From positions 186,001 through 250,000 of the forward strand of contig NZ_JAAGXA010000005.1 in the NCBI RefSeq assembly GCF_010686755.1: 64,000 bases of DNA, in the 5' to 3' direction. Positions 57,522 to 64,000 of the stretch are shown in pieces. Origin of the DNA: Nocardioides zeae. GTDB taxonomy: Bacteria; Actinomycetota; Actinomycetes; Propionibacteriales; Nocardioidaceae. The notes under the pieces were generated by a model. The model did no database searches. It was given only the letters and a program-made list of their open reading frames with translations, and had not been told where the DNA came from. The position numbers and the translations under genes were made by a program. The first letter of the stretch is position 1. Each line of letters starts with the position of its first letter.

Positions 57522-58499
57522 GTGATCGTCGACAACGCGCTCTACCGGGACGGGCGCCGGACGGACCCCGGCTGCGCGTCCGACGACCTCGCCGGCGTGC
57601 TGGCCGCGCGGCGCGAGGGCGACGTCGTGTGGGTCGGGCTGTTCGAGCCCACCGCTGCCGAGATGGACTCCGTCGCGCAGCACTTCGGCCTCCACCACCT
57701 GGCCGTCGAGGACGCGGTGCACGCCCACCAGCGACCGAAGCTGGAGCGCTACGGCGACCAGCTCTACTGCGTGCTCAAGACCCTCTGGTACGTCGACGCC
57801 TCCGACGACGTCGAGACGGGCGAGATCGGCGTCTTCCTCGGACCCGGCTTCGTCGTGCACGTCCGGCACGGCGAGGGCTGCGACGTGCGCGCGGTCCGCA
57901 AGGAGCTCGAGGGCCGTCCCGGCGTGCTCGCCCACGGCCCGGCCGCGGTGCTCTACGCCATCGCCGACCACGTCGTCGACGCGTACGGCGAGGTGGCGGC
58001 CAACCTCGAGGTCGACGTCGACGAGGTGGAGGCCTCCGTCTTCTCCCCCGCCCGCACCGACGACTCCGCCCGGATCTTCCGGCTCAAGCGCGAGCTCGCG
58101 GAGGTACGGCGCGCCGTCCTGCCCCTGCGGGAGCCGATGCGCCGCATGGCCGCGGGCGACGTCCCCGGCGTGCCGGAGCGCTCCGCGCCGTACTTCCGCG
58201 ACGTCGCGGACCACCTCTCCTCGGTGGCCGAGGTCGTCGAGGGTCTCGACAACCTGCTGGCCGCGGCCTTCGAGGCCCAGCTGGCACGCATCTCGGTGCA
58301 GCAGAACGAGGACATGCGCAAGATCTCCGCCGGGGTGGCGCTCGTGGCGGGTCCCACCCTGGTGGCGGGCATCTACGGCATGAACTTCACCCACATGCCC
58401 GAGCTGCACTGGACGCTCGGCTACCCGATGGCGCTGCTGCTCATGGTGCTGTGCTCGGGCGGGCTGTGGTGGTTCTTCAAGCGCTCGGGCTGGCTGTGA
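57522..58499 (+). CDS. corA: CorA-family magnesium/cobalt transporter
   Basis: The 325-residue protein has the CorA cytoplasmic funnel domain (HHLAVEDAVHAHQRPKLE), long helices, and two C-terminal membrane helices with the selectivity motif YGMNFTHMPEL between them. It forms a pentameric Mg2+ channel. It is divergent from the histidine phosphatase and has a leaderless promoter. Confidence 0.95.
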   Translation: MIVDNALYRDGRRTDPGCASDDLAGVLAARREGDVVWVGLFEPTAAEMDSVAQHFGLHHLAVEDAVHAHQRPKLERYGDQLYCVLKTLWYVDASDDVETGEIGVFLGPGFVVHVRHGEGCDVRAVRKELEGRPGVLAHGPAAVLYAIADHVVDAYGEVAANLEVDVDEVEASVFSPARTDDSARIFRLKRELAEVRRAVLPLREPMRRMAAGDVPGVPERSAPYFRDVADHLSSVAEVVEGLDNLLAAAFEAQLARISVQQNEDMRKISAGVALVAGPTLVAGIYGMNFTHMPELHWTLGYPMALLLMVLCSGGLWWFFKRSGWL

Positions 58500-58520
58500 G
58501 GCCCATCGGGGCGCGGCCGC

Positions 58521-59348
58521 TCAGGTGGCGGTGAGCACGCCCGCGCCGAGGAGGCCCATGACGCCGAGGCCCAGGACCACACGGTAGGTCACGAACGGCA
58601 GGTAGGACCGGGTCGAGACGTAGCGCAGCAGCCACGCGATGACGGCGTAGCCGACCACGAAGGCGACCACGGTGGCCGCGATGGTCGGCCCCCAGCCGTA
58701 CGGGTTGTCCCCACCGGGCACGTCCTTGAGCTTGTAGACACCCGCGCCGACGACCGCGGGGATCGCCAGGAGGAAGGCGTACCGGGTCGTGACCTCCCGC
58801 TCGTAGCCGAGGGCACGACCCATCGAGATGGTCGCGCCGGAGCGCGACACGCCGGGCACGAGCGCCGCCGCCTGCGCGACGCCCATCAGCACCGAGTCGC
58901 GGAGGGTGAGGTCCTTGAAGGTGCGGGCGGACGCGCCGTACCGGTCGGCGAGGCCCAGCACGATGCCCATCACCACGAGGGTGGAGGCGACGACCCACAG
59001 GCTGCGCAGGGCACTGTCGATCGCGTCCTCGAAGAGCAGGCCGAGCAGCACGATCGGCAACGAGCCGACGATGATGAACCAGCCCATCCGCGCGTCGAGG
59101 CTGCCGCGCAGCTCCGGCTTGACGAGCGAGCGCAGCCACGCCACCGCGATGCGCCAGATGTCCTTGCGGAAGTAGAGGAGGACCGCGACCTCCGTGCCGA
59201 TCTGGCAGACGGCCGTGAAGGCCGCGCCCGGGTCCTCCCAGCCGACCAGCTCGGGGAAGATGCGGAGGTGGGCGCTCGAGGAGATCGGCAGGAACTCCGT
59301 GAGGCCCTGGATCACGCCGAGCACGACGGCTTGGAGGTAGTCCCACAC
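58521..59348 (-). CDS. uppP: Undecaprenyl-diphosphate phosphatase
   Basis: The 275-residue membrane enzyme recycles undecaprenyl diphosphate to the monophosphate carrier for cell wall synthesis. It shows QGLTEFLPISSSAHL near the N-terminus and the second active-site motif VPGVSRSGATI, with about eight hydrophobic segments. GTG 59348 is supported by a TAAAGT element 8 nt before it; the longer frame to 59687 overlaps the divergent aldo-keto reductase gene. Rv2136c is the positional counterpart. Confidence 0.95.
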   Translation of the reverse strand: MWDYLQAVVLGVIQGLTEFLPISSSAHLRIFPELVGWEDPGAAFTAVCQIGTEVAVLLYFRKDIWRIAVAWLRSLVKPELRGSLDARMGWFIIVGSLPIVLLGLLFEDAIDSALRSLWVVASTLVVMGIVLGLADRYGASARTFKDLTLRDSVLMGVAQAAALVPGVSRSGATISMGRALGYEREVTTRYAFLLAIPAVVGAGVYKLKDVPGGDNPYGWGPTIAATVVAFVVGYAVIAWLLRYVSTRSYLPFVTYRVVLGLGVMGLLGAGVLTAT

Positions 59349-59356
59349 GGGCGCCG

Positions 59357-59362
59357 ACTTTA
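59357..59362 (-). promoter_or_regulatory. -10 element of uppP
   Basis: TAAAGT ends 8 nt before GTG 59348. Confidence 0.4.
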
Positions 59363-59438
59363 GGGCACCGCCGTGGCACACCGGGCCAGGACGGCCCGCC
59401 ACGCCCGCGCGATGTGCGACACGTCTGCGGCCGGCCGC

Positions 59439-59444
59439 TAGGTT
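59439..59444 (+). promoter_or_regulatory. -10 element of the aldo-keto reductase gene
   Basis: TAGGTT ends 7 nt before ATG 59452. Confidence 0.5.
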
Positions 59445-59451
59445 GACCCGC

Positions 59452-60432
59452 ATGCAGCAGCGATCGGTCGGGGCCAGCGGCCTGCGGGTCTCGCGCCTCG
59501 GGCTCGGCACCATGACGTGGGGGCGCGACACCGACGAGCACGAGGCGCGCGACCAGCTCGTCGCGTTCGTCGGCGCCGGAGGCACCCTGCTGGACACCGC
59601 CGCGGCGTACGGCGACGGTGTGTCCGAGCAGCTGATCGGGAGCCTGCTGGGCGACGTGGTCGCCCGCGAGGACGTCGTGCTGGCCACGAAGGCGGGGCTC
59701 GGTCAACGACGCCCTGCCGGCAGGCCCGGTGGCTCCCCGAACCGGGGCGCCACCCGCGACACGTCGCGCCGCTCGGTCCTCGCGTCGCTCGACGCCTCGC
59801 TGCGACGCCTCGGCACCGACCACGTCGACCTGCTGCAGGTGCACGTGTGGTCCGACGCCACCCCGCTCGAGGAGACGCTCGCGACCCTCGACCACGTCGT
59901 GTCCACCGGCCGGGCCCGCTACGTCGGCGTCTCCAACTACACGGGCTGGCAGACGGCGCAGGCCGCGACCTGGCAGCGCGCCGTCCCCGGACGCGCGCCG
60001 CTCGTGTCGACGCAGGTCGAGTACTCCCTGCTCAACCGCAACGTCGAGCTCGAGGTGCTGCCCGCCGCGGAGGCGCTCGGGCTGGGCGTGCTGACGTGGT
60101 CGCCGCTGGGCCGTGGGGTGCTGACGGGCAAGTACCGCACCGGCACGCCGTCGGACTCCCGCGCCGCCACGTCGCACCTGGCGTCCTTCGTCGAGCCCTA
60201 CCTGGACGAGCGCTCCCACGGGATCGTCGAGTCCGTGGTGAAGGCCGCGGACGGACTGGGATGGACTCCGGCCGAGGTGGCGTTGGCCTGGGTGCGTGAC
60301 CGTCCGGGCGTCGCCGCACCCGTCGTCGGGGCGCGCACGGCCGCGCAGCTCCGGGCCCTCCTCAGCGTCGAGGACAAGGCCCTCCCCCTCGAGATCGCCG
60401 ACGCGCTGGACGACGTCTCAGCGGTCGACTGA
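59452..60432 (+). CDS. Aldo/keto reductase
   Basis: The 326-residue TIM-barrel NADPH oxidoreductase has the catalytic tetrad Asp and Tyr in LDTAAAYGDG, Lys in LATKAG and His in LLQVHVW, with VSNYTGWQ and WSPLGRGVLTGKY typical of the YajO/IolS-like class. The physiological carbonyl substrate is unknown. It is divergent from uppP. Confidence 0.92.
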   Translation: MQQRSVGASGLRVSRLGLGTMTWGRDTDEHEARDQLVAFVGAGGTLLDTAAAYGDGVSEQLIGSLLGDVVAREDVVLATKAGLGQRRPAGRPGGSPNRGATRDTSRRSVLASLDASLRRLGTDHVDLLQVHVWSDATPLEETLATLDHVVSTGRARYVGVSNYTGWQTAQAATWQRAVPGRAPLVSTQVEYSLLNRNVELEVLPAAEALGLGVLTWSPLGRGVLTGKYRTGTPSDSRAATSHLASFVEPYLDERSHGIVESVVKAADGLGWTPAEVALAWVRDRPGVAAPVVGARTAAQLRALLSVEDKALPLEIADALDDVSAVD

Positions 60433-60499
60433 CCCGGCCCCCGTCGGGCCGCCCCCTCCCGGGGACGGCGTCGGGCGCCCCACCCGGAGGTGACATCCG

Positions 60500-60724
60500 A
60501 TGAGCAGGCACCGCCCCGCCCTGTCCCGCGGCGTCGAGTGGGAGTTCCGCGACGTGGTGCTGTCGCGCCACCTCTCCCGCAACGCCGTGCGCCAGGCCCT
60601 CGTCGAGATGGCCGAGCACGGCGGCTGGGAGCTCGACCGCCTCCGCATCGGCAACGACGGCGTGCGGCGCGTCATCGTGCGTCGCAAGATCATCCGTCAG
60701 CGCCCGACGCTCTGGGCCAGCTAG
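60500..60724 (+). CDS. DUF5703 family protein
   Basis: The 74-residue basic protein contains EHGGWELDRLRI and RRVIVRRKIIRQ, matching the small actinobacterial DUF5703 family. The function is unknown; its basic C-terminal strands might bind nucleic acid. GGAGGTGA lies 7 nt before ATG 60500. Its position after the aldo-keto reductase and before the M20 peptidase is conserved in related genomes as I remember. Confidence 0.8.
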   Translation: MSRHRPALSRGVEWEFRDVVLSRHLSRNAVRQALVEMAEHGGWELDRLRIGNDGVRRVIVRRKIIRQRPTLWAS

Positions 60725-60757
60725 GGCCCGGGGCGGGCCGGCCGGACCGCCCGGGCC
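60725..60757. terminator. Hairpin between DUF5703 and the peptidase gene
   Basis: GGCCCGGGGCGG (60725-60736) pairs with CCGCCCGGGCC (60747-60757) with one bulged G, between convergent genes. Confidence 0.6.
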
Positions 60758-60767
60758 GGCTGGACCG

Positions 60768-62114
60768 TCAGGCGTCGCCGAGGAACCGGTCGAAGACCCG
60801 CGCGCCGAACTCGAGCGCATCGACCGGCACGCGCTCGTCGACCCCGTGGAAGAGCGCGGTGAAATCGAGGTCGGCGGGCAGCCGCAGCGGCGCGAACCCG
60901 TAGGAGCGCATGCCCAGCTTGCGGAAGTGCTTCGCGTCGGTGCCGCCGCTCATGAGGTACGGCGCGACGAGCGCCCCCGGGTCCTCGGCCAGCAGGCTGC
61001 GGGTCATGGCGTCGACGAGGTGCCCGTCGTAGGGCGTCTCCCACGGCTGCTGGTGGGAGACGAACTCGATCTCCACGTTCTCGCCCGTCAGCTCGGCGAG
61101 CGTGGCGAAGAACTCGTCCTCGAAGCCCGGCAGGAAGCGGCCGTCGACGTGCGCGGTCGCCTCGGTCGGAACGACGTTGACCTTGTAGCCCGCGCTGAGC
61201 ATCGTCGGGTTCGTCGAGTTGCGGATGACGTTGCCCAGCATCCGCGCGGCGCCGCCGAACTCCTCGACGAGGGCCGGGGCGTTCTCGGGGGTCGCCGGCG
61301 TGCCCGCCAGCTCGCCGATGGTCGCGAGGAGCACCTCCATCGTCGGGGTGAGGCGCACCGGCCACTCGTGGGCGCCGATGCGGGCGACCGCGCCCGCGAG
61401 GTCGGTGACCGCGTTCTCGGTGTTCACCATCGACCCGTGGCCGGCGCGACCCCGAGTGGTGAGCCGCATCCAGGCCATCCCCTTCTCGGCGGCCTCGATG
61501 AGGTAGACGCGGCGACCGCGGACGGTGGCGCTGAAGCCCCCGACCTCGCCGATCGCCTCCGTGCAGTCGGCGAGCTCGTCCGGGTGCTCCTCGACCAGCA
61601 CCTCGGCGCCCTGGTGGCCCCCGGCCTCCTCGTCGGCCGTGAAGCACAGCACCACGGGCCGCTTCGGCAGCACGCCGGCGCGGGTGCGGGCCCGGACGAC
61701 CGACAGGAGCATGGCGTCGAAGTCCTTCATGTCGACGGCGCCCCGGCCCCAGACGTACCCGTCCTGCACCTCGCCGGAGAAGGGGTGGACCTGCCAGTCC
61801 TCGGCCGCGGCGGGAACGACGTCGAGGTGACCGTGCACGAGGAGCGGGTCGCCCTCGGGGCCGCCCCAGCGGGCCACGAGGCTGGTGCGTCCCGGCGAGC
61901 TCTCGTAGAGCCGCGACTCGATGCCCACCTCGTCGAGCAGGGTCGCGACGTGCTCCGCCGCCTTGCGCTCCCCCGGCCCCGAGTCGTCGCCGTAGTTGGA
62001 CGTGTCGATGCGGATCAGGTCGCGGCACAGCTCGACGACCTCGGCAGCGGGGTCGTAGACCGGCCCGTCCCCGCGTGCGGCGTCGGCTCCCGGAGTGCTC
62101 GTGTCGTCGCTCAT
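60768..62114 (-). CDS. M20/M25/M40-family metallopeptidase
   Basis: The 448-residue zinc hydrolase has HGHLDVVP (first ligand and catalytic Asp), GAVDMKD, the catalytic glutamate in DEEAGG, and a dimerisation domain in the middle. The family includes dipeptidases, aminoacylases and succinyl-diaminopimelate desuccinylase; the exact substrate is open. It corresponds to Rv2141c. A CAGGAT element 6 nt before ATG 62114 may be its -10. Confidence 0.9.
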   Translation of the reverse strand: MSDDTSTPGADAARGDGPVYDPAAEVVELCRDLIRIDTSNYGDDSGPGERKAAEHVATLLDEVGIESRLYESSPGRTSLVARWGGPEGDPLLVHGHLDVVPAAAEDWQVHPFSGEVQDGYVWGRGAVDMKDFDAMLLSVVRARTRAGVLPKRPVVLCFTADEEAGGHQGAEVLVEEHPDELADCTEAIGEVGGFSATVRGRRVYLIEAAEKGMAWMRLTTRGRAGHGSMVNTENAVTDLAGAVARIGAHEWPVRLTPTMEVLLATIGELAGTPATPENAPALVEEFGGAARMLGNVIRNSTNPTMLSAGYKVNVVPTEATAHVDGRFLPGFEDEFFATLAELTGENVEIEFVSHQQPWETPYDGHLVDAMTRSLLAEDPGALVAPYLMSGGTDAKHFRKLGMRSYGFAPLRLPADLDFTALFHGVDERVPVDALEFGARVFDRFLGDA

Positions 62115-62143
62115 GGGCCCATCCTGGCAAAGAGGCGGTGGCG

Positions 62144-62908
62144 TCAGTTGAGGGGTCGTGTGCCGTCCGGCACCCCGCCGCCGGCCTGCACGGACTCGAC
62201 GAGCTCGGCCAGCGCCGTGAGGGCCACCCGCTGGGACAGCGGACCGTAGGAGACCCGGGCGACGCCCAGCTCCTGCAGCCGCGCGAGCGGCGGCGTGCCG
62301 GGCAGGCCGATGAGGGTGAGCCGCTGGGGGCCGAACGCGTCGACGAGCGTGGCGACCTGCTCCTCGTCGAGCCGGCCGGGCACGAAGACGACGGGCGCGC
62401 CGGCGTCGAGGTAGGCCCGGCCGCGCTCCAGCGCCACCTGCAGCGGGGCGTCGGCGCCCTTCACGAACGCGTCGGTGCGGGCGTTGAGCACGAAGTCCGG
62501 CACCCCCTCGGCGGCGGCGGCCCGCATGATCGCCTCCACCTGCGCGGCCGCCTCCCCGAGGGGACGGAGCTGGTCCTCGACGTTGGCGCCGACGACGCCC
62601 ACGCCGATGGCACGGCGCACGGTCTCGGCCGCGTCGCCGTACCCGCCCTCCAGGTCGGTCGAGACCGGCAGCGTCGTCGCCGCCACGATCCGCCGGACCT
62701 CCTCGATCATCTCCGCGAGGGGGATGTTCTCGCCGTCCTCGTAGCCGCGCGAGGCGGCGATCGAGTGGCTCGCGGTGGCCAGAGCGGTGGTGCCGGGGAG
62801 GTCGGACACGACCGTGGCCGAGATCGAGTCCCAGACGTTGACGACCGTCAGCAGCTCGGGTGCGCGGTGGAGGTCCAGGAGGGTGCGGGCGGTGGCAGCG
62901 AGACTCAT
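62144..62908 (-). CDS. Isocitrate lyase/PEP mutase family protein
   Basis: The 254-residue TIM-barrel protein has VNVWDSISA, the metal-binding STDLEGGYG and VNARTDAF-like (LNARTDAF) motifs. It lacks the KKCGH cysteine motif of true isocitrate lyases, so it is closer to oxaloacetate decarboxylase, 2-methylisocitrate lyase-like or phosphonopyruvate enzymes of unclear substrate. ATG 62908 is taken; an ATG at 62920 is possible. Confidence 0.87.
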   Translation of the reverse strand: MSLAATARTLLDLHRAPELLTVVNVWDSISATVVSDLPGTTALATASHSIAASRGYEDGENIPLAEMIEEVRRIVAATTLPVSTDLEGGYGDAAETVRRAIGVGVVGANVEDQLRPLGEAAAQVEAIMRAAAAEGVPDFVLNARTDAFVKGADAPLQVALERGRAYLDAGAPVVFVPGRLDEEQVATLVDAFGPQRLTLIGLPGTPPLARLQELGVARVSYGPLSQRVALTALAELVESVQAGGGVPDGTRPLN

Positions 62909-62950
62909 GGGAGCGAGCATGCCGCACCCCTCCGAGGGTGGGAAGCACTT

Positions 62951-62987
62951 CGGCCCCGAGTCCCTGACCTGCAGGGACTCGGGGCCG
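62951..62987 (-). terminator. Strong hairpin after tRNA-Leu
   Basis: A perfect 16-bp stem, left arm CGGCCCCGAGTCCCTG at 62951-62966 and its complement at 62972-62987 with loop ACCTG, begins 6 nt past the tRNA 3' end. Confidence 0.8.
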
Positions 62988-62992
62988 ATCGG

Positions 62993-63077
62993 TGTCCGAG
63001 GGGGGACTTGAACCCCCATGCCCAATAAGGGCACTAGCACCTCAAGCTAGCGCGTCTGCCAATTCCGCCACCCGGAC
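62993..63077 (-). tRNA. tRNA-Leu (anticodon GAG)
   Basis: The 85-nt gene folds as a class II tRNA. Acceptor GTCCGGG pairs with CTCGGAC (one G-T pair), and the D-arm reads GGCGGAATTGGCAGAC. The anticodon loop TTGAGGT gives GAG; a variable arm around TGCCCTTATTGGGCA and T-arm GGGGGTTCAAGTCCCCC follow, with discriminator A73. The 3' CCA is not encoded (CCG follows). It reads CUC/CUU codons, CUC being very common in this genome. Confidence 0.95.
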
Positions 63078-63090
63078 GAGTGCGGGTGAA

Positions 63091-63096
63091 ACAGTA
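63091..63096 (-). promoter_or_regulatory. Possible -10 of tRNA-Leu
   Basis: TACTGT on the reverse strand lies 13 nt before the mature tRNA 5' end, a normal distance for a short 5' leader. No good -35 is visible. Confidence 0.35.
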
Positions 63097-63139
63097 GCAG
63101 GGGTCCGCCGGAACGACCGCATCGGCGGTCGACAGCCGA

Positions 63140-63775
63140 TCACCCGCCACCGAGGGCGCCGTCGAGCAGGGCCTGGGCGTCGCGGAGCGCCCCCAGGCCC
63201 CGGCCGTACTGCTGCGACACCGCGGACTCGCTGACGCCGACGGCGGCCGCGACGTCGCGTTGCGAGGACCCGTCCAGCCCGGCCAGGAGCATCGGGTGCG
63301 CGGTCGCGCCGACGCGGTCGACGAGGGCGTCGCGGCAGAGCAGCAGCGCATTGACGACGTCGACCGGGCACGGCGGCGTCGCTCCCTCGGCCGCCACGAA
63401 CCACGTGCGTCGCCGCCGCGTCGCCGGACGGCCCAGCTCGTCGATCGCCGCGCGTGCGCTCCACCAGGCCGAGCCGTCCTCGAGCGGGGGCGTGCGGCTC
63501 CCGTCGAGCACGGCGCGGTCGCCGAGACCGATGCCGTAGCGCGTGTCGACCACGGGCCGCAGCAGCAGGCGCACGACGAGCGTGGCGCGCACGGCGGCAC
63601 CCAGGGACGGGTAGACCGCCTGGAACTCGTCGCCTACGGTCGCGTGGAGCCCGTCGACCGACGGCGCCCGGCGGTCGGCCTCGGTCAGCGCGTCGGCGAG
63701 CGCGACCTGGACGGCGCGTCGGTCACCGGAGCGCCGCGACCCCACGAGGTCGCCGATCACGGCATAGGTCGTCAT
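63140..63775 (-). CDS. SatD-family protein with C-terminal HTH
   Basis: The 211-residue protein opens TTYAVIGDLVGSR, the hallmark of the SatD family (first described beside the S. mutans sat/ffh acid-tolerance locus), and ends in a sigma-like HTH (QRDVAAAVGVSESAVSQQYGRGL). The middle has a VGDEFQAVYPSL motif reminiscent of nucleotide cyclase-like GDEF, so a divergent cyclase fold is possible. ATG 63775 is favoured over ATG 63796 because a complete promoter with operator ends 6 nt before it. Confidence 0.87.
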   Translation of the reverse strand: MTTYAVIGDLVGSRRSGDRRAVQVALADALTEADRRAPSVDGLHATVGDEFQAVYPSLGAAVRATLVVRLLLRPVVDTRYGIGLGDRAVLDGSRTPPLEDGSAWWSARAAIDELGRPATRRRRTWFVAAEGATPPCPVDVVNALLLCRDALVDRVGATAHPMLLAGLDGSSQRDVAAAVGVSESAVSQQYGRGLGALRDAQALLDGALGGG

Positions 63776-63781
63776 TGCTGA

Positions 63782-63810
63782 AGCATATGACTTCATTTTT
63801 GGGAAATGAA
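63782..63810 (-). promoter_or_regulatory. satD promoter with perfect dyad operator
   Basis: On the reverse strand TTCATT (-35, 63805-63810), a 17-nt spacer and TATGCT (-10, 63782-63787) lead to ATG 63775 six nt on. A perfect dyad, TTCATTT and AAATGAA separated by 5 nt (63792-63810), covers the -35 and spacer. The motif CTTCAGCRATG flanks it on both sides as a direct repeat. Confidence 0.65.
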
Positions 63811-63845
63811 GCCCATCGCTGAAGTTGTGGTCCGCACGGGCCACC

Positions 63846-64000
63846 TCACGCGAGCGCGATCAGGCCGACCCCGGCGAGCGCCACCGACCAGCTGGCCAGG
63901 CTCCCCACCAGGAAGTACTCCGTGACGTCGCTCGGGCCCCCGAACCCCGAGGCGCCGTCACGGGGCGCTCGCAGCTCGGGGAAGCGCAGCAGGGCCTTCG
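63846..64000 (-). CDS. DUF3307-like membrane protein, C-terminal fragment
   Basis: The last 51 codons of a gene entering from the right edge. AKALLRFPELR-type text (KALLRFPELR here) followed by DVTEYFLVGSLASW and a hydrophobic end matches the C-terminus of DUF3307 membrane proteins, which often neighbour satD. The stop is 36 nt from the satD promoter, so satD is probably transcribed separately but in the same direction. The N-terminal membrane domain is outside the window. Confidence 0.7.
   Translation of the reverse strand, partial: KALLRFPELRAPRDGASGFGGPSDVTEYFLVGSLASWSVALAGVGLIALA

Overview
The window reads as chromosomal DNA of a very GC-rich actinobacterium. The evidence is an almost complete Pup-proteasome locus (trmI, mpa, dop, pup, prcB, prcA, pafA, pafB, pafC), mycothiol ligase mshC, the RNA polymerase-binding protein rbpA next to fxsA/ppm/lnt, and a twin-arginine tatA-tatC pair beside pafC. 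A Nocardioides-like (Propionibacteriales) host is my best guess; the family level is inference. Codon use looks uniform. I see no transposase, phage gene, integrase, CRISPR array or rRNA.

Layout. 1-3.3 kb: amino-acid racemase fragment, DinB protein and a CNNM/CorC-type CBS membrane protein pair. 3.4-6.7 kb: a phosphoribosyltransferase divergent from a methionine-type ABC importer (metQ-, metN-, metI-like). 6.8-12.2 kb: an XRE-MurA fusion, a Tat-exported seven-bladed propeller, a glycerophosphodiesterase and an Atg22-type transporter. 12.3-15.7 kb: rbpA, fxsA, ppm, lnt. 16.2-22.1 kb: a lysine-degradation cluster via beta-lysine (kdd-kamD-kamE-kal, divergent kamA, Lrp regulator). 22.2-31.5 kb: exonuclease, SDR, GNAT, HelY helicase, DGK, tatC, tatA, pafC, pafB. 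31.6-41.7 kb: FKBP lipoprotein, pafA, prcA, prcB, pup, dop, mpa, trmI, site-2 protease. 41.8-49.2 kb: RecB-like nuclease, an opp-type peptide importer and a HAD phosphatase. 49.2-62.9 kb: metH, PAC2, mshC, an SCO1664-type kinase-fold protein, DUF3090, histidine phosphatase, CorA, UppP, aldo-keto reductase, DUF5703, M20 peptidase and an ICL/PEP-mutase-family enzyme. Right edge: tRNA-Leu(GAG), satD and the C-terminus of a DUF3307-like gene.

How it fits together. Protein quality control dominates the centre: Pup is deamidated by Dop, ligated by PafA, recognised by Mpa and degraded by PrcAB, with PafBC as a WYL transcription-factor pair next door. From memory of M. tuberculosis gene numbers, much of the window preserves the order of the Rv2050 to Rv2141c region, with the kam and opp clusters as insertions. 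About twenty genes carry a TANNNT element 6-8 nt before the start codon, implying leaderless mRNAs. Two of these promoters (xre-murA, satD) have a perfect AT-rich dyad over the promoter, and rbpA has a textbook SigR-type promoter.

The least explained items are the xre-murA gene with its operator, a 173-nt nested six-arm palindrome (23109-23281), twin 27-bp palindromic repeats around an AT-rich dyad (53970-54063), and a multibranched dyad in the only gene-free stretch over 300 nt (15721-16174).
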